A DNA stretch of 34,465 nt, taken from Saprospiraceae bacterium. GTDB lineage: Bacteria > Bacteroidota > Bacteroidia > Chitinophagales > Saprospiraceae. The notes under the pieces were generated by a model. It was not told where the DNA came from, made no database searches, and saw nothing but the letters and a program-made list of their open reading frames with translations. The stretch lies in contig JALSKB010000008.1 of assembly GCA_026989035.1 (NCBI GenBank), positions 1 through 34,465 on the forward strand, written 5' to 3'. Made by a program: the position numbers and the translations under genes. Shown here piece by piece: positions 22,595 to 30,129 of the stretch (the stretch's first letter is position 1; every line of letters starts with the position of its first letter).

Positions 22595-24973
22595 TTACCT
22601 GCCGCTGCGGTCCAGGAAATTGCTTCCGGCCTGTTGTTTGGCCATGACGAGTACGTCCTGGATGTTTACGTGCTCGGGTTGGGTTGTGAGCAGGTAAATC
22701 AATTCGGCCACGTCTTCGGCTTGCAGGGGCATGAAGTCTTCGTAGATCTTGGCCTTTTCTTCATCTCCGTCGAAACGCACTTTGGCGAATTCCGTTTCTA
22801 CATGCCCGGGGCAGACCTGCCCGACTTTGATGCCGTGTTTGTAGAGGTCGATGCGCATGCCTTTGGTCAGGGCATCGACGGCAAATTTGGTGGCACAATA
22901 GACGTTGCCATTGGGGTAAACCTCTTTTCCGGCCGTGGAGCCTACATTGATGATATGCCCGTGGCCCCGTTCGACCATGCCCGGGCTGACCAGGCGGGTG
23001 ATGTACAGCAGGCCTTTGATGTTGGTGTCTATCATGGTGTCCCAATCTTCAATGCGCCCCTGGTGAATGGGGTTTAAGCCCCGGGCCAGGCCGGCATTGT
23101 TGACCAAGACGGAGATGTTTTGCCATTCGCCTTCCAGTTGTTCATAGGCTTTTTTGCAAGCTTCATACTGACGCAGGTCAAATGCCAGGCTGATGGCTTC
23201 TATGCCGTAATGGTCTTCCAGTTCTTTTTGCAACAATTTGAGGCGGTCTTTGCGGCGTGCACAGAGGATAAGTCGATAGCCGGCTCGGGCAAAGCGCCGT
23301 GCCGTTTCCCGGCCAATACCGGAGCTGGCTCCGGTGATAAGGGCGATGGGGCTGACTTCCGCCTTTTCCTTTTCGGGGCTTTCGCCAAATGCTTTTTCCG
23401 GTTTGTCGTTTTGTTCTTTCGGGTCGGGTTTGCGGGTTTTTTCCTCCTGTTGCAAAAAGCTTTTGTCGTTTTTTTCGTTGCGCAGTTCGGGTTGTAGGCG
23501 AGAGGCTATGAGGTAATGAGCCTGGGCCTTGTCTTTTTTGCCCTTTTTGAGGTAAATACGTGCCAGCTGAAAATGAGCTGCGCCGTGTTGTCGGTCGCGG
23601 TGCAGTACTTCTTTCAGGGCTTTGATGATTTTTTTCGTTTTGGCTCCTTGGGCCAGAAGGTGTTGGGCATAGAGGTACTGGAGTTCGGCGTCTTCGGGCT
23701 TGTATTTGGCTGCTTGTTTGTAGGTGATTCCCGCTTTTTCTTTTTCAGGGAAGAAGTTGGCATATAGGAGTGCGAGGCGATGCCAGGCTTCGGCTTGTTC
23801 GGGTTCTTGTCTTACGACAATTTGGTAGTGTTTCAGAGCCTTTCGCCTTTCGTCCAGGTATTCGAGCAATTCGGCCAGGAGGAAATGGATATCGGTGCGT
23901 TGCGGTGCTGCTTTAACGGCTTTTTTCAGTTGTGCGCAGGCTGTTTGGGCATCTTTGCGGACAGAGATGAGCAAGAGGGCATATTGATAGCGTAGTTCTG
24001 CAGATTCAGGTTGCTGTTGAATGCCCTGTTCAAGAACTTGCAAGGCTTCTTCCATGGCATCGCGTTCGCGCAATTCGCGGGCTTTTGCCAGGAGTTCTTC
24101 TACGCTGTATTCTTTCTGTTTGCTTTCTTTTGTTTCGGGTGTTTCTGTGCTGCTTTCGGTATCTTGTCCTTCTTTAGCGGAATGTTCCTTTTCTTCGTTT
24201 TCGTTCTCGGTTTTGGGGCTGTGTTCGCTCTCTTCTTCCGGCTCAGAATCGACTTCTCCTTGTAAGACTGCCTGGAGGCCGGGTATTTCCTCGGGGCTTC
24301 CCGGCATTTCTTCCGCTTCATCGGTTTGCTTCACAGGGCCTTTGGGATCTTCGTTTTGCGTTGTCTCGGTATCGTGGCTTTGCAGTTTTTTGGCGAAAGC
24401 CAGGTGCTCTTCCTCTGTTTGGTGAAGTGCGTTAAAGAGTTTCTCGTAGCTGTTTTGGCGAAGTTCTTCGGGCTTATATATTTCTTGCTTTCTCAAGAAA
24501 TTGAAGAAGCTTCCCATGTTGGTGGATATGTTGCGGACGCTTTTGAGTTGTTCTTCTATTTGTTCTTTTTTATCAGGTGGAGCTTCTCGCTTTTGCTTGC
24601 GCAATTCCAGGTAGCGCTCCTGCCAGTAATTGATGTAATGGATAAAATCTTTGGTTCGGCTTATTTCTGTCTCTTTGGTCTTGATTTGGCCGTCTTCGGT
24701 TTGGTAGATTCCCGGAGTAACGACTGTGGTGAGCCGATTGGATTGGGCAAAACGGGAAAGCAAGTCGGGGGCATGCATCATGCAATTCAGCTCGTATAAG
24801 AAATTGCTGCTGATGAGGACGAGCAAATGGGAGGTGTCGGGGACATCTTCCGGGCAGTGATCGGAAAGGAGTACCCGAAAAGGAGCAAGTCGAAGTTCTT
24901 CGGCTATATGTTGAGCTTGTTGTTTTTGAGCCGGATGATGAAGTATGATTAAAGTTTGATCGTTGTTTTTCAT
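22595..24973 (-). CDS. TIR-like / TPR / short-chain dehydrogenase fusion protein
   Basis: 792 aa in one frame, no signal peptide. Domains in order: a TIR-like alpha/beta domain (about 5-90) with TLIILHHPAQ and a LVLISSNFLYEL strand-helix; a helical extension (about 100-185, KDFIHYINYWQERYLELRKQK) as seen on TIR domains of Saprospiria; an acidic low-complexity linker (about 195-288); about six TPR repeats (289-498); a charged linker; and a complete classical SDR (542-792). In the SDR, TGASSGIG is at 547-554, NNAG at 625-628, and the catalytic S679, Y692, K696 (YCATK). This is a YdfG-like NADP-binding type. In the TIR part the WCxxE-type position reads NCMMHA, so the catalytic Glu of NADase TIRs is not visible. 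It follows the redoxin gene by 45 nt on the same strand. Confidence 0.8.
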   Translation of the reverse strand: MKNNDQTLIILHHPAQKQQAQHIAEELRLAPFRVLLSDHCPEDVPDTSHLLVLISSNFLYELNCMMHAPDLLSRFAQSNRLTTVVTPGIYQTEDGQIKTKETEISRTKDFIHYINYWQERYLELRKQKREAPPDKKEQIEEQLKSVRNISTNMGSFFNFLRKQEIYKPEELRQNSYEKLFNALHQTEEEHLAFAKKLQSHDTETTQNEDPKGPVKQTDEAEEMPGSPEEIPGLQAVLQGEVDSEPEEESEHSPKTENENEEKEHSAKEGQDTESSTETPETKESKQKEYSVEELLAKARELRERDAMEEALQVLEQGIQQQPESAELRYQYALLLISVRKDAQTACAQLKKAVKAAPQRTDIHFLLAELLEYLDERRKALKHYQIVVRQEPEQAEAWHRLALLYANFFPEKEKAGITYKQAAKYKPEDAELQYLYAQHLLAQGAKTKKIIKALKEVLHRDRQHGAAHFQLARIYLKKGKKDKAQAHYLIASRLQPELRNEKNDKSFLQQEEKTRKPDPKEQNDKPEKAFGESPEKEKAEVSPIALITGASSGIGRETARRFARAGYRLILCARRKDRLKLLQKELEDHYGIEAISLAFDLRQYEACKKAYEQLEGEWQNISVLVNNAGLARGLNPIHQGRIEDWDTMIDTNIKGLLYITRLVSPGMVERGHGHIINVGSTAGKEVYPNGNVYCATKFAVDALTKGMRIDLYKHGIKVGQVCPGHVETEFAKVRFDGDEEKAKIYEDFMPLQAEDVAELIYLLTTQPEHVNIQDVLVMAKQQAGSNFLDRSGR

Positions 24974-25018
24974 TGGGGGCGTATTTTGTGTCGGTTTTTA
25001 GCCATCAACGGCTTATTG

Positions 25019-26332
25019 TTACTGGCCCAACTCTTGTACATACCTGTCGAATTCTCGGATAAACTCCTGGTATTCTGCTGTTGCAGGACCGTAAAAACCC
25101 GTGTGTATGCGCAAAACGCGGTTGTCTTTGTCCAGGAAAATGAGGGTGGGGTAGGAGACGATTTTTTGCAGCATGGGTAGGGCTTGTGCAGCAGGCGGGC
25201 CGGGTGGGCCGGCATACAAGACGGGGTAAGGCACGTTCATTTTTTCTTTGAAGGTGCGGATGAGCCGAAAAGCCTTGTTTGTATCTTGGCCTTTTTCAAA
25301 AGACAGCCCAATGATGGCCGGTTTAAAATCGGGATGTTCTTGGAGATATTCGACCAGAAATCGGGTCTCGTCTCTGCAGTTGGGGCACCAAGTCCCCATG
25401 ATTTGAATGATTTTGGGCCTTTCGGCAAATTGAGGGTCGTTTAGGCTGAGGGTATCTCCTTGAACGGGATCGAAAAAAGCGAAGTTGAATTGTTGATAGC
25501 CTGGCTTGAGGAAAGTCAGGCTGTCGGGATGTCTCAACTGAGCCCGGGGGTCGCGCCGTGCTATCCAATTGGTTTGGTAGTGTATGCCTGATTGGAAACT
25601 ACCGCTGAGGCTGCTGTCCGGCATGATTTTGGCTTTAAAGAGGAAAGCATGGCTACCGTCGAAGCAGGATAAATACATTTTGTCAGCTTGTACGGTGCCT
25701 TCCAGGAAGCGAAAATCTCCGGTTTCCGTGGCAAAGGTGCCTTTGAGGTGGTTGCCGTTTTGTTGGAATTCGCCGATGGCGGCAAATTCGTCTTCCGTTC
25801 CCGGGGCGAAGGTCGTTGCCCAACGCCCGCTGAGGTTTGCCAGGGGTTTTTTGCGCACAGTGGTGAAGCGATGGTTTTGGCCGAATTCCGCTTCAAAGGG
25901 TATGCTGTATTTCCCACGGGAAGGAACGTACCATTGGCCCTGTATGATGCCCTCTGCAAAACGGGCGAGGATGTAGGTGTCGTAAATGGGGAAGTCTATG
26001 CGTATGCTGTCGTGGTTTGTCGCTTTATCGTGCCAGGTTTGTATGTGATCCACCCGAATGCGTTCATCGCCATTGATGATTTCAATGTAAAAGGTGCTGT
26101 CTCCGGTATAAGTCAAATCAAAGAGGAAAGGCAAGACCCCTTCCGTTACGTCTTCTATGTTGGGCACGGGTTGTTCTTGCAGAGCTTCTTTGGAAGCCGC
26201 CGGTTGCTTTTGTTCCAGATAGAGCAAGCCGCGCCAGCGCCCGGGAGGTAGGAGATTGTAAGAGTTGATCTCTTCAATGCAGTTGGAGAAGAGGGTAGCG
26301 ATCAGCAGGAGTAGGAGGAAATTTTTAGACAT
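25019..26332 (-). CDS. TlpA-like redoxin lipoprotein
   Basis: 437 aa from the ATG 26330-26332. The signal MSKNFLLLLLIATLFSNC ends in a likely lipidated C18. The middle (about 40-270) is beta-rich, including a SGRWATTFAP stretch like the barrel-type domains fused to Bacteroidota redoxins. The C-terminal thioredoxin-fold domain has GTWCPNC (C316, C319) with the cis-Pro P395 (SYPTLIFLD). It should reduce disulfides, or act in cytochrome c maturation, at the periplasmic face. A 13-mer repeat copy lies inside, read Phe-Ala-Glu-Arg. The gene is upstream of the TIR-TPR-SDR gene. Confidence 0.88.
   Translation of the reverse strand: MSKNFLLLLLIATLFSNCIEEINSYNLLPPGRWRGLLYLEQKQPAASKEALQEQPVPNIEDVTEGVLPFLFDLTYTGDSTFYIEIINGDERIRVDHIQTWHDKATNHDSIRIDFPIYDTYILARFAEGIIQGQWYVPSRGKYSIPFEAEFGQNHRFTTVRKKPLANLSGRWATTFAPGTEDEFAAIGEFQQNGNHLKGTFATETGDFRFLEGTVQADKMYLSCFDGSHAFLFKAKIMPDSSLSGSFQSGIHYQTNWIARRDPRAQLRHPDSLTFLKPGYQQFNFAFFDPVQGDTLSLNDPQFAERPKIIQIMGTWCPNCRDETRFLVEYLQEHPDFKPAIIGLSFEKGQDTNKAFRLIRTFKEKMNVPYPVLYAGPPGPPAAQALPMLQKIVSYPTLIFLDKDNRVLRIHTGFYGPATAEYQEFIREFDRYVQELGQ
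25417..25429 (-). repeat. Dispersed 13-mer, copy in redoxin gene
   Basis: Exact copy in the coding orientation, giving Phe-Ala-Glu-Arg. Confidence 0.85.
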
Positions 26333-26454
26333 TGCTTTTTTCTTATTTCCGAGAAGGTTGGAGTACCATATTTTCCTTTGCGTCAAAAATGTGACCTTAG
26401 TTTAATTTTTAGACGGGTCGGCTTGGAAACTCCAAGGGGCTTCCAAGCGCTTTT

Positions 26455-27750
26455 TTAGAGGTTGTCGTCCCACTCTTTGGGTTTAGGGTCTCCGAGTTTC
26501 CCCATACTTTGGGCCACGAGCATAGATACGGTGGCATCTCCGGTAACGTTGGCCATGGTTCGGCACATGTCCAGGGGCCTGTCCACGGCAAAGATGAGAG
26601 CCAGCCCGGCCTCAGGAATGCCGGCTTGCGCCAAAACGATGACGAGCATGACCATGCCTGCACCGGGTACGGCGGCAGAGCCTATGGAAGCCAGGGTTGC
26701 CGTGAGGATGATACCGAGTTGGGCGCTGAGGCTGAGTTCCATGTTGAAAGCCTGGGCAATGAAGACAGCCGCTATGGCTTGGTACATGCTGGTGCCGTCC
26801 ATGTTGATGGTAGCACCTATGGGCAACACAAAGCTGGCCACCTCTTCCTCCACGCCCAGGTGCTCCTCCACGCGCTCCATGGTTACGGGTAGGGTGGCAG
26901 CACTGGAGCTGGTGGAAAAGGCCAACAATTGAGCGGGAGCAATACCGTTGAAAAAGAACTTATATCCGCGTTTGGTGAAAAAGCGCACCAGGCTGGGATA
27001 AAAGAAAAAAATGAGCATACTCAAGCCGATTAAGACGCTGAGTGAATATCCGATTAAGGCTTTGAAAAGATCCCAGCCCGGAGATTCCGCCACCAGAGCA
27101 GCCAAGAGGGCAAAGACGCCTATAGGAGCACTCAACATGATGAGGTCAATCAGTTTGAGAATGACCTCATTGACTCCGTCAAAAAATACTTTGACCGGTT
27201 GAGATTTATCGTCAGGCACCAAGATCAAACCCACACCGAAGAAAATGGCAAAAAAGATGACCTGCAGCATTTTGCCGTTGTTGGTCATGGCCTTGAAAAT
27301 GTTGTCGGGCACCAAATCCACTAAGGGCTGCAGGGGGCCCTGGGCTTTGGTTTCTTCGGCAGCTTTAGCTTTGCTCTCGGCTTTTTCCGCATAATTGAGC
27401 AGCAACTCTTTACGCGTTTCTTCCTTGAGGAGCTTGCCGGGTTGAATAATGTTGACAACCAACAAGCCCAGACTGATAGCTACTATCGTTGTGATGAGGT
27501 ATAGCATTATGGTGCGGCCTCCCATGGCAGATAAGCTCGACAGATCTTTTAAGTCGGATACCCCTTTAATCAGTGATGCCAAAATAAGTGGAATGGCAAT
27601 CAACTTCAGCATGTTGATGAAAATGGTGCCAAAGGGCTTGATCCAATCTACAATGAAATTTTTCCAGCCCATCTGGGAGCCTAACAGGCCAAAGAATACC
27701 CCCAGCAACATACCCAGGAGAATCTGCCAATGCAAAGGAATTTTTTTCAT
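26455..27750 (-). CDS. Dicarboxylate/amino acid:cation symporter (DAACS family)
   Basis: 431 aa from the ATG 27748-27750; the frame runs upstream to 27969 through the promoter and that part is rejected. It starts MKKIPLHWQILLGMLLG. Substrate and ion sites are present: SSSAATLP at 281-288 (re-entrant hairpin 1), NMDGT at 316-320 in transmembrane segment 7, and DRPLDMCRT (390-398) with NVTGD (401-405) in segment 8. These transporters bring in glutamate, aspartate or C4-dicarboxylates with H+ or Na+. An Ala/Lys/Glu-rich insert at about 106-136 (ETRKELLLNYAEKAE) is a hydrophilic loop longer than in GltP. No partner gene. Confidence 0.93.
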   Translation of the reverse strand: MKKIPLHWQILLGMLLGVFFGLLGSQMGWKNFIVDWIKPFGTIFINMLKLIAIPLILASLIKGVSDLKDLSSLSAMGGRTIMLYLITTIVAISLGLLVVNIIQPGKLLKEETRKELLLNYAEKAESKAKAAEETKAQGPLQPLVDLVPDNIFKAMTNNGKMLQVIFFAIFFGVGLILVPDDKSQPVKVFFDGVNEVILKLIDLIMLSAPIGVFALLAALVAESPGWDLFKALIGYSLSVLIGLSMLIFFFYPSLVRFFTKRGYKFFFNGIAPAQLLAFSTSSSAATLPVTMERVEEHLGVEEEVASFVLPIGATINMDGTSMYQAIAAVFIAQAFNMELSLSAQLGIILTATLASIGSAAVPGAGMVMLVIVLAQAGIPEAGLALIFAVDRPLDMCRTMANVTGDATVSMLVAQSMGKLGDPKPKEWDDNL

Positions 27751-27817
27751 GTTCTGCTTGTGTAAGGGTTGAAAGGCTTTTTTCGTTTTGCTCTGATGAA
27801 AACCGAACGAATGAGGA

Positions 27818-27825
27818 CAAAGATA
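27818..27825 (-). promoter_or_regulatory. Promoter -7 box TATCTTTG for the symporter
   Basis: Full match to TAnnTTTG, 67 nt before the ATG at 27750. A GTTTAA stretch about 19 nt upstream may serve as the -33 element. This is the third identical TATCTTTG box in the window. Confidence 0.6.
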
Positions 27826-28040
27826 GACATTTCGGGCTTTTAAACGGCATAACAGCCCGGCTCTGAATCTGTACGGAATGGTAAGGCTTTTAAATTGCGC
27901 AAAAAAAGTGCACCTAAAGGGCAGCGAAGAGGGCAGCGAAGGCGTTTTCCTTTGCAAAAGGAAGGCCATAAACTTCTTTTTTGAGGTAAAAAGCTATGTA
28001 ACTACAGATTTACTTGGTTTTTAGTTGGTTTTGTTTGTAT
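27826..28040. other. Gene-free stretch with small hairpins
   Basis: No credible protein frame in the 474-bp gap 27751-28224. On the plus strand there is a CGGGCT/AGCCCG stem (27833-27838 with 27854-27859), an 11-mer GGGCAGCGAAG repeated at 27919 and 27931, and a tight hairpin TTCCTTT-GCA-AAAGGAA at 27947-27963. These precede a plus-strand terminator with no gene for it. Confidence 0.4.
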
Positions 28041-28078
28041 GAAAGGGACCGGCCAGGACAAGGTCCCTTTCTCTTTTT
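28041..28078 (+). terminator. Orphan plus-strand intrinsic terminator
   Basis: GAAAGGGACC (28041-28050) and GGTCCCTTTC (28062-28071) pair perfectly with an 11-nt loop, followed by TCTTTTT. The T run exists only on the plus strand, yet the genes on both sides run on the minus strand. It may end a small RNA from 27830-28040. Confidence 0.7.
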
Positions 28079-28224
28079 GCTCCGAGTGATACCCGAAAGC
28101 CAGGTGAACTCTTTTGGTATAACCCAAACCATATTTTGTGCCAAGTATATTTAGTTGAGAGGCAAAAGCCGAAAAGTCGGGGTTCTTAACTTTGGCGGAT
28201 TGCGGAGCCGGTTATTCGGGCAAT

Positions 28225-29427
28225 CTACTCTCGGGTGTAGCTACCCTTCCAGATACCCCATGCCGCCAAAAAGCATAAACCCATACTGAGGTACCAAAGA
28301 GCGTCAAAACCCCAGTGGTCAGCCACATAAAGGCCACCAGTAGGAGCTAGGACAATTCCAATGCCCCAGCTAATGGAATACCAGCCCATATACTGCCCCA
28401 ATTGTCGTTGGGGCGCCTTCATGCCGATGAGACTGGAGGTGAAGGGCATGTAAAACATTTCACCTATGCTGATGAGAAAAATGTACAATACAGCAGCCCA
28501 AACGGCCGGAAGATTCGTCAGTAAAGCGGCATAAGACAACAGGAAGAGCAAAGCCCCTCCGGTTATGGATATTCGCTTAGAGATACGATGCTCCAATTGA
28601 TGTAGCAAGGGCATTTCTATGAGCACGATGAGCAAGCCGTTTAAACCCATCAAAAGACCAATCTCAAACTCGGAAAACGAGATTTCCTTTTTCCAATAAG
28701 CCGGTATGGCTGAAATGAGTTGAAAAAATCCGGTTACTGCAAAAAGGTTGAAGAAAAGAAATCTCAGGTAAGGCATATTCTGCCAAGGCTTGTGCACAGG
28801 CGGACATTTTTCCTTTTCTACAGTTTTGCCTTCTTTGAGTAAGGTTTCGGGGGGCGCGGGCAGCAAGAGCCGGAGCAGAAAGAAGGACAACAGATAGCCT
28901 AAAGCACTCATGTAAAAAATGGCGTTGTGTCCAAAGCGCACCATCAGTAAACCAGCCAAAGCAGGCCCTATGGAATAGCCCAAATTGAAGGCCAGACGTT
29001 GTAAGCCAAAAGAACGGGTCAAGCTCTCCGGACGACTGTACGATACAATAGCAGCTTGATTTGCAGGCCGAAAAGATTCTGCAACAGTGCTCAAAGCAAA
29101 TATTTCTAAAATGTTGATTGTGAAGCTATTAGCTGATGTTAATAGTATAAACATTACGCCTGTGAGCAGCAGAGACCACAGCTGCACATTGTAAAAGCCC
29201 AAGCTGTCGGTCAGTTTCCCGCCCAGCCAGGATCCCAGGATAGAACCCAGGCCGAAAGCACTCATCAGGTATCCGGCCTGGGCCAGGGTAAAACCCCGGC
29301 CTTCCGTCATGACGATGCTCAAAAAGGGCATGAGCATGGCTCCGGTGCGGTTTACCAGCATGACCAGAGCTAAAATCCACACCTCCGGACTTAAACCGGA
29401 ATAAGCTCTTCTGTATAGATTCAGCAT
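28225..29427 (-). CDS. Major facilitator superfamily transporter
   Basis: 400 aa with about twelve hydrophobic segments, split by a hydrophilic loop near 195-215 (KEGKTVEKEKCPPVHKP). The loop between segments 2 and 3 (GSWLGGKLTDSLG) is the MFS motif A-like sequence. The early part MLVNRTGAMLMPFLSI and the later GQYMGWYSISWGIG resemble drug or peptide exporters of the MFS, but substrate cannot be named. It begins 9 nt after the T run of the terminator that follows tRNA-Arg(CCU), so its promoter must overlap that terminator, or it depends on readthrough. Confidence 0.9.
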   Translation of the reverse strand: MLNLYRRAYSGLSPEVWILALVMLVNRTGAMLMPFLSIVMTEGRGFTLAQAGYLMSAFGLGSILGSWLGGKLTDSLGFYNVQLWSLLLTGVMFILLTSANSFTINILEIFALSTVAESFRPANQAAIVSYSRPESLTRSFGLQRLAFNLGYSIGPALAGLLMVRFGHNAIFYMSALGYLLSFFLLRLLLPAPPETLLKEGKTVEKEKCPPVHKPWQNMPYLRFLFFNLFAVTGFFQLISAIPAYWKKEISFSEFEIGLLMGLNGLLIVLIEMPLLHQLEHRISKRISITGGALLFLLSYAALLTNLPAVWAAVLYIFLISIGEMFYMPFTSSLIGMKAPQRQLGQYMGWYSISWGIGIVLAPTGGLYVADHWGFDALWYLSMGLCFLAAWGIWKGSYTRE

Positions 29428-29435
29428 GGTGTCAT

Positions 29436-29475
29436 AAAAAGAAGACCCACCGAACTTAAACGGCCGGTGGGTCTT
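29436..29475 (-). terminator. Intrinsic terminator after tRNA-Arg(CCU)
   Basis: AAGACCCACCG (29442-29452) and CGGTGGGTCTT (29465-29475) are perfect complements; on the minus strand the hairpin is followed by CTTTTT. It lies 12 nt after the tRNA 3' end. Confidence 0.85.
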
Positions 29476-29487
29476 TGCTTTTCCCTG

Positions 29488-29559
29488 TAGCCCCGCCAGG
29501 ACTCGAACCTGGATCTAGAGTTTAGGAAACTCCTATTCTATCCCTTGAACTACGGGGCC
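29488..29559 (-). tRNA. tRNA-Arg(CCU), CCA not encoded
   Basis: Minus strand. Acceptor arms GGCCCCG and CGGGGCT pair with a G-U at the first position. The anticodon stem GGAGT/ACTCT closes the loop TTCCTAA, so the anticodon is CCT (reads AGG). D stem GTTC/GAAT and T arm CCAGG-TTCGAGT-CCTGG are intact. The DNA after the discriminator A reads CAG. Confidence 0.95.
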
Positions 29560-29572
29560 TTGAAAGATGCAG

Positions 29573-29580
29573 CAAAGTTA
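29573..29580 (-). promoter_or_regulatory. Promoter -7 box TAACTTTG for tRNA-Arg(CCU)
   Basis: Full match to TAnnTTTG on the minus strand, 14 nt before the tRNA 5' end. No clear TTTG element upstream. Confidence 0.6.
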
Positions 29581-29650
29581 AAAAATAACGCTCATTGTAG
29601 AGCCAATGCGGCTTGTATGATGAATAAAAATTTGGCAGCTCTAAAAAGCG

Positions 29651-29658
29651 TATCTTTA
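29651..29658 (+). promoter_or_regulatory. Possible -7 box TATCTTTA for the MmcQ/YjbR gene
   Basis: One mismatch from TAnnTTTG and only 4 nt before the ATG at 29663, so the transcript would be leaderless or nearly so. A TTTG lies 16 nt upstream, shorter than usual. Confidence 0.3.
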
Positions 29659-29662
29659 GGCC

Positions 29663-30019
29663 ATGGATATTCAAATGCTCCACGAATTTTGCCTCGGCTT
29701 ACGCGGCACTACTACATCTTTCCCCTTCAACAAAACCACCTTGGTCTTTAAAGTGGCTGGTAAGATGTACGCTTTGGCCTCCTTGGATAGCATCCCCTTG
29801 CAAGTCAATTTGAAGTGCGAGCCCGGCTATGCTCTGTCTTTGCGTGAACAGTGGCCGGAAGACGTTTTTCCCGGCTATCACATGAACAAAAAGCATTGGA
29901 ATACCGTCGTTTTTGAGGGTGCTCTACCGGACACCTTGCTTCGCGAATTGGTGCTGCATTCCTACGAGCGGGTGGTGCGGGGCTTGCCCCGAAAACGCAG
30001 AATAGAGCTTGGAGTATAA
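29663..30019 (+). CDS. MmcQ/YjbR family DNA-binding-like protein
   Basis: 118 aa. Family pattern: CLGLRGTTTSFPFNKTTLVFKVAGKMYAL at 10-38, a NLKCEPGYALSLRE block, PGYHMNKKHWNTVVF and a C-terminal HSYERVVRGLPRKRR. MmcQ/YjbR proteins are small CyaY-like-fold proteins with a suggested DNA-binding role; function is not established. It is followed 110 nt later by the FAD oxidoreductase on the same strand. Confidence 0.9.
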   Translation: MDIQMLHEFCLGLRGTTTSFPFNKTTLVFKVAGKMYALASLDSIPLQVNLKCEPGYALSLREQWPEDVFPGYHMNKKHWNTVVFEGALPDTLLRELVLHSYERVVRGLPRKRRIELGV

Positions 30020-30129
30020 TCCTGTTTTCAGCAAAGTGCTTAAGCGTTCTCTTTTTTCGAGCTTTTATTTTGGCCTAATCGAATTTAAAGCCGAAGTGCT
30101 CGAGATAAACAGCTTGAAAGTTCCGGTAA

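Noticed and set aside
27919-27941. GGGCAGCGAAG repeated with a 12-nt period as a CRISPR-like array
   Set aside because: Only two units, no spacers and no cas genes in the window.
27751-27969. N-terminal extension of the symporter frame
   Set aside because: It covers the -7 box at 27818 and adds a Cys/Phe-rich stretch not found in the family; the ATG at 27750 gives a normal start.
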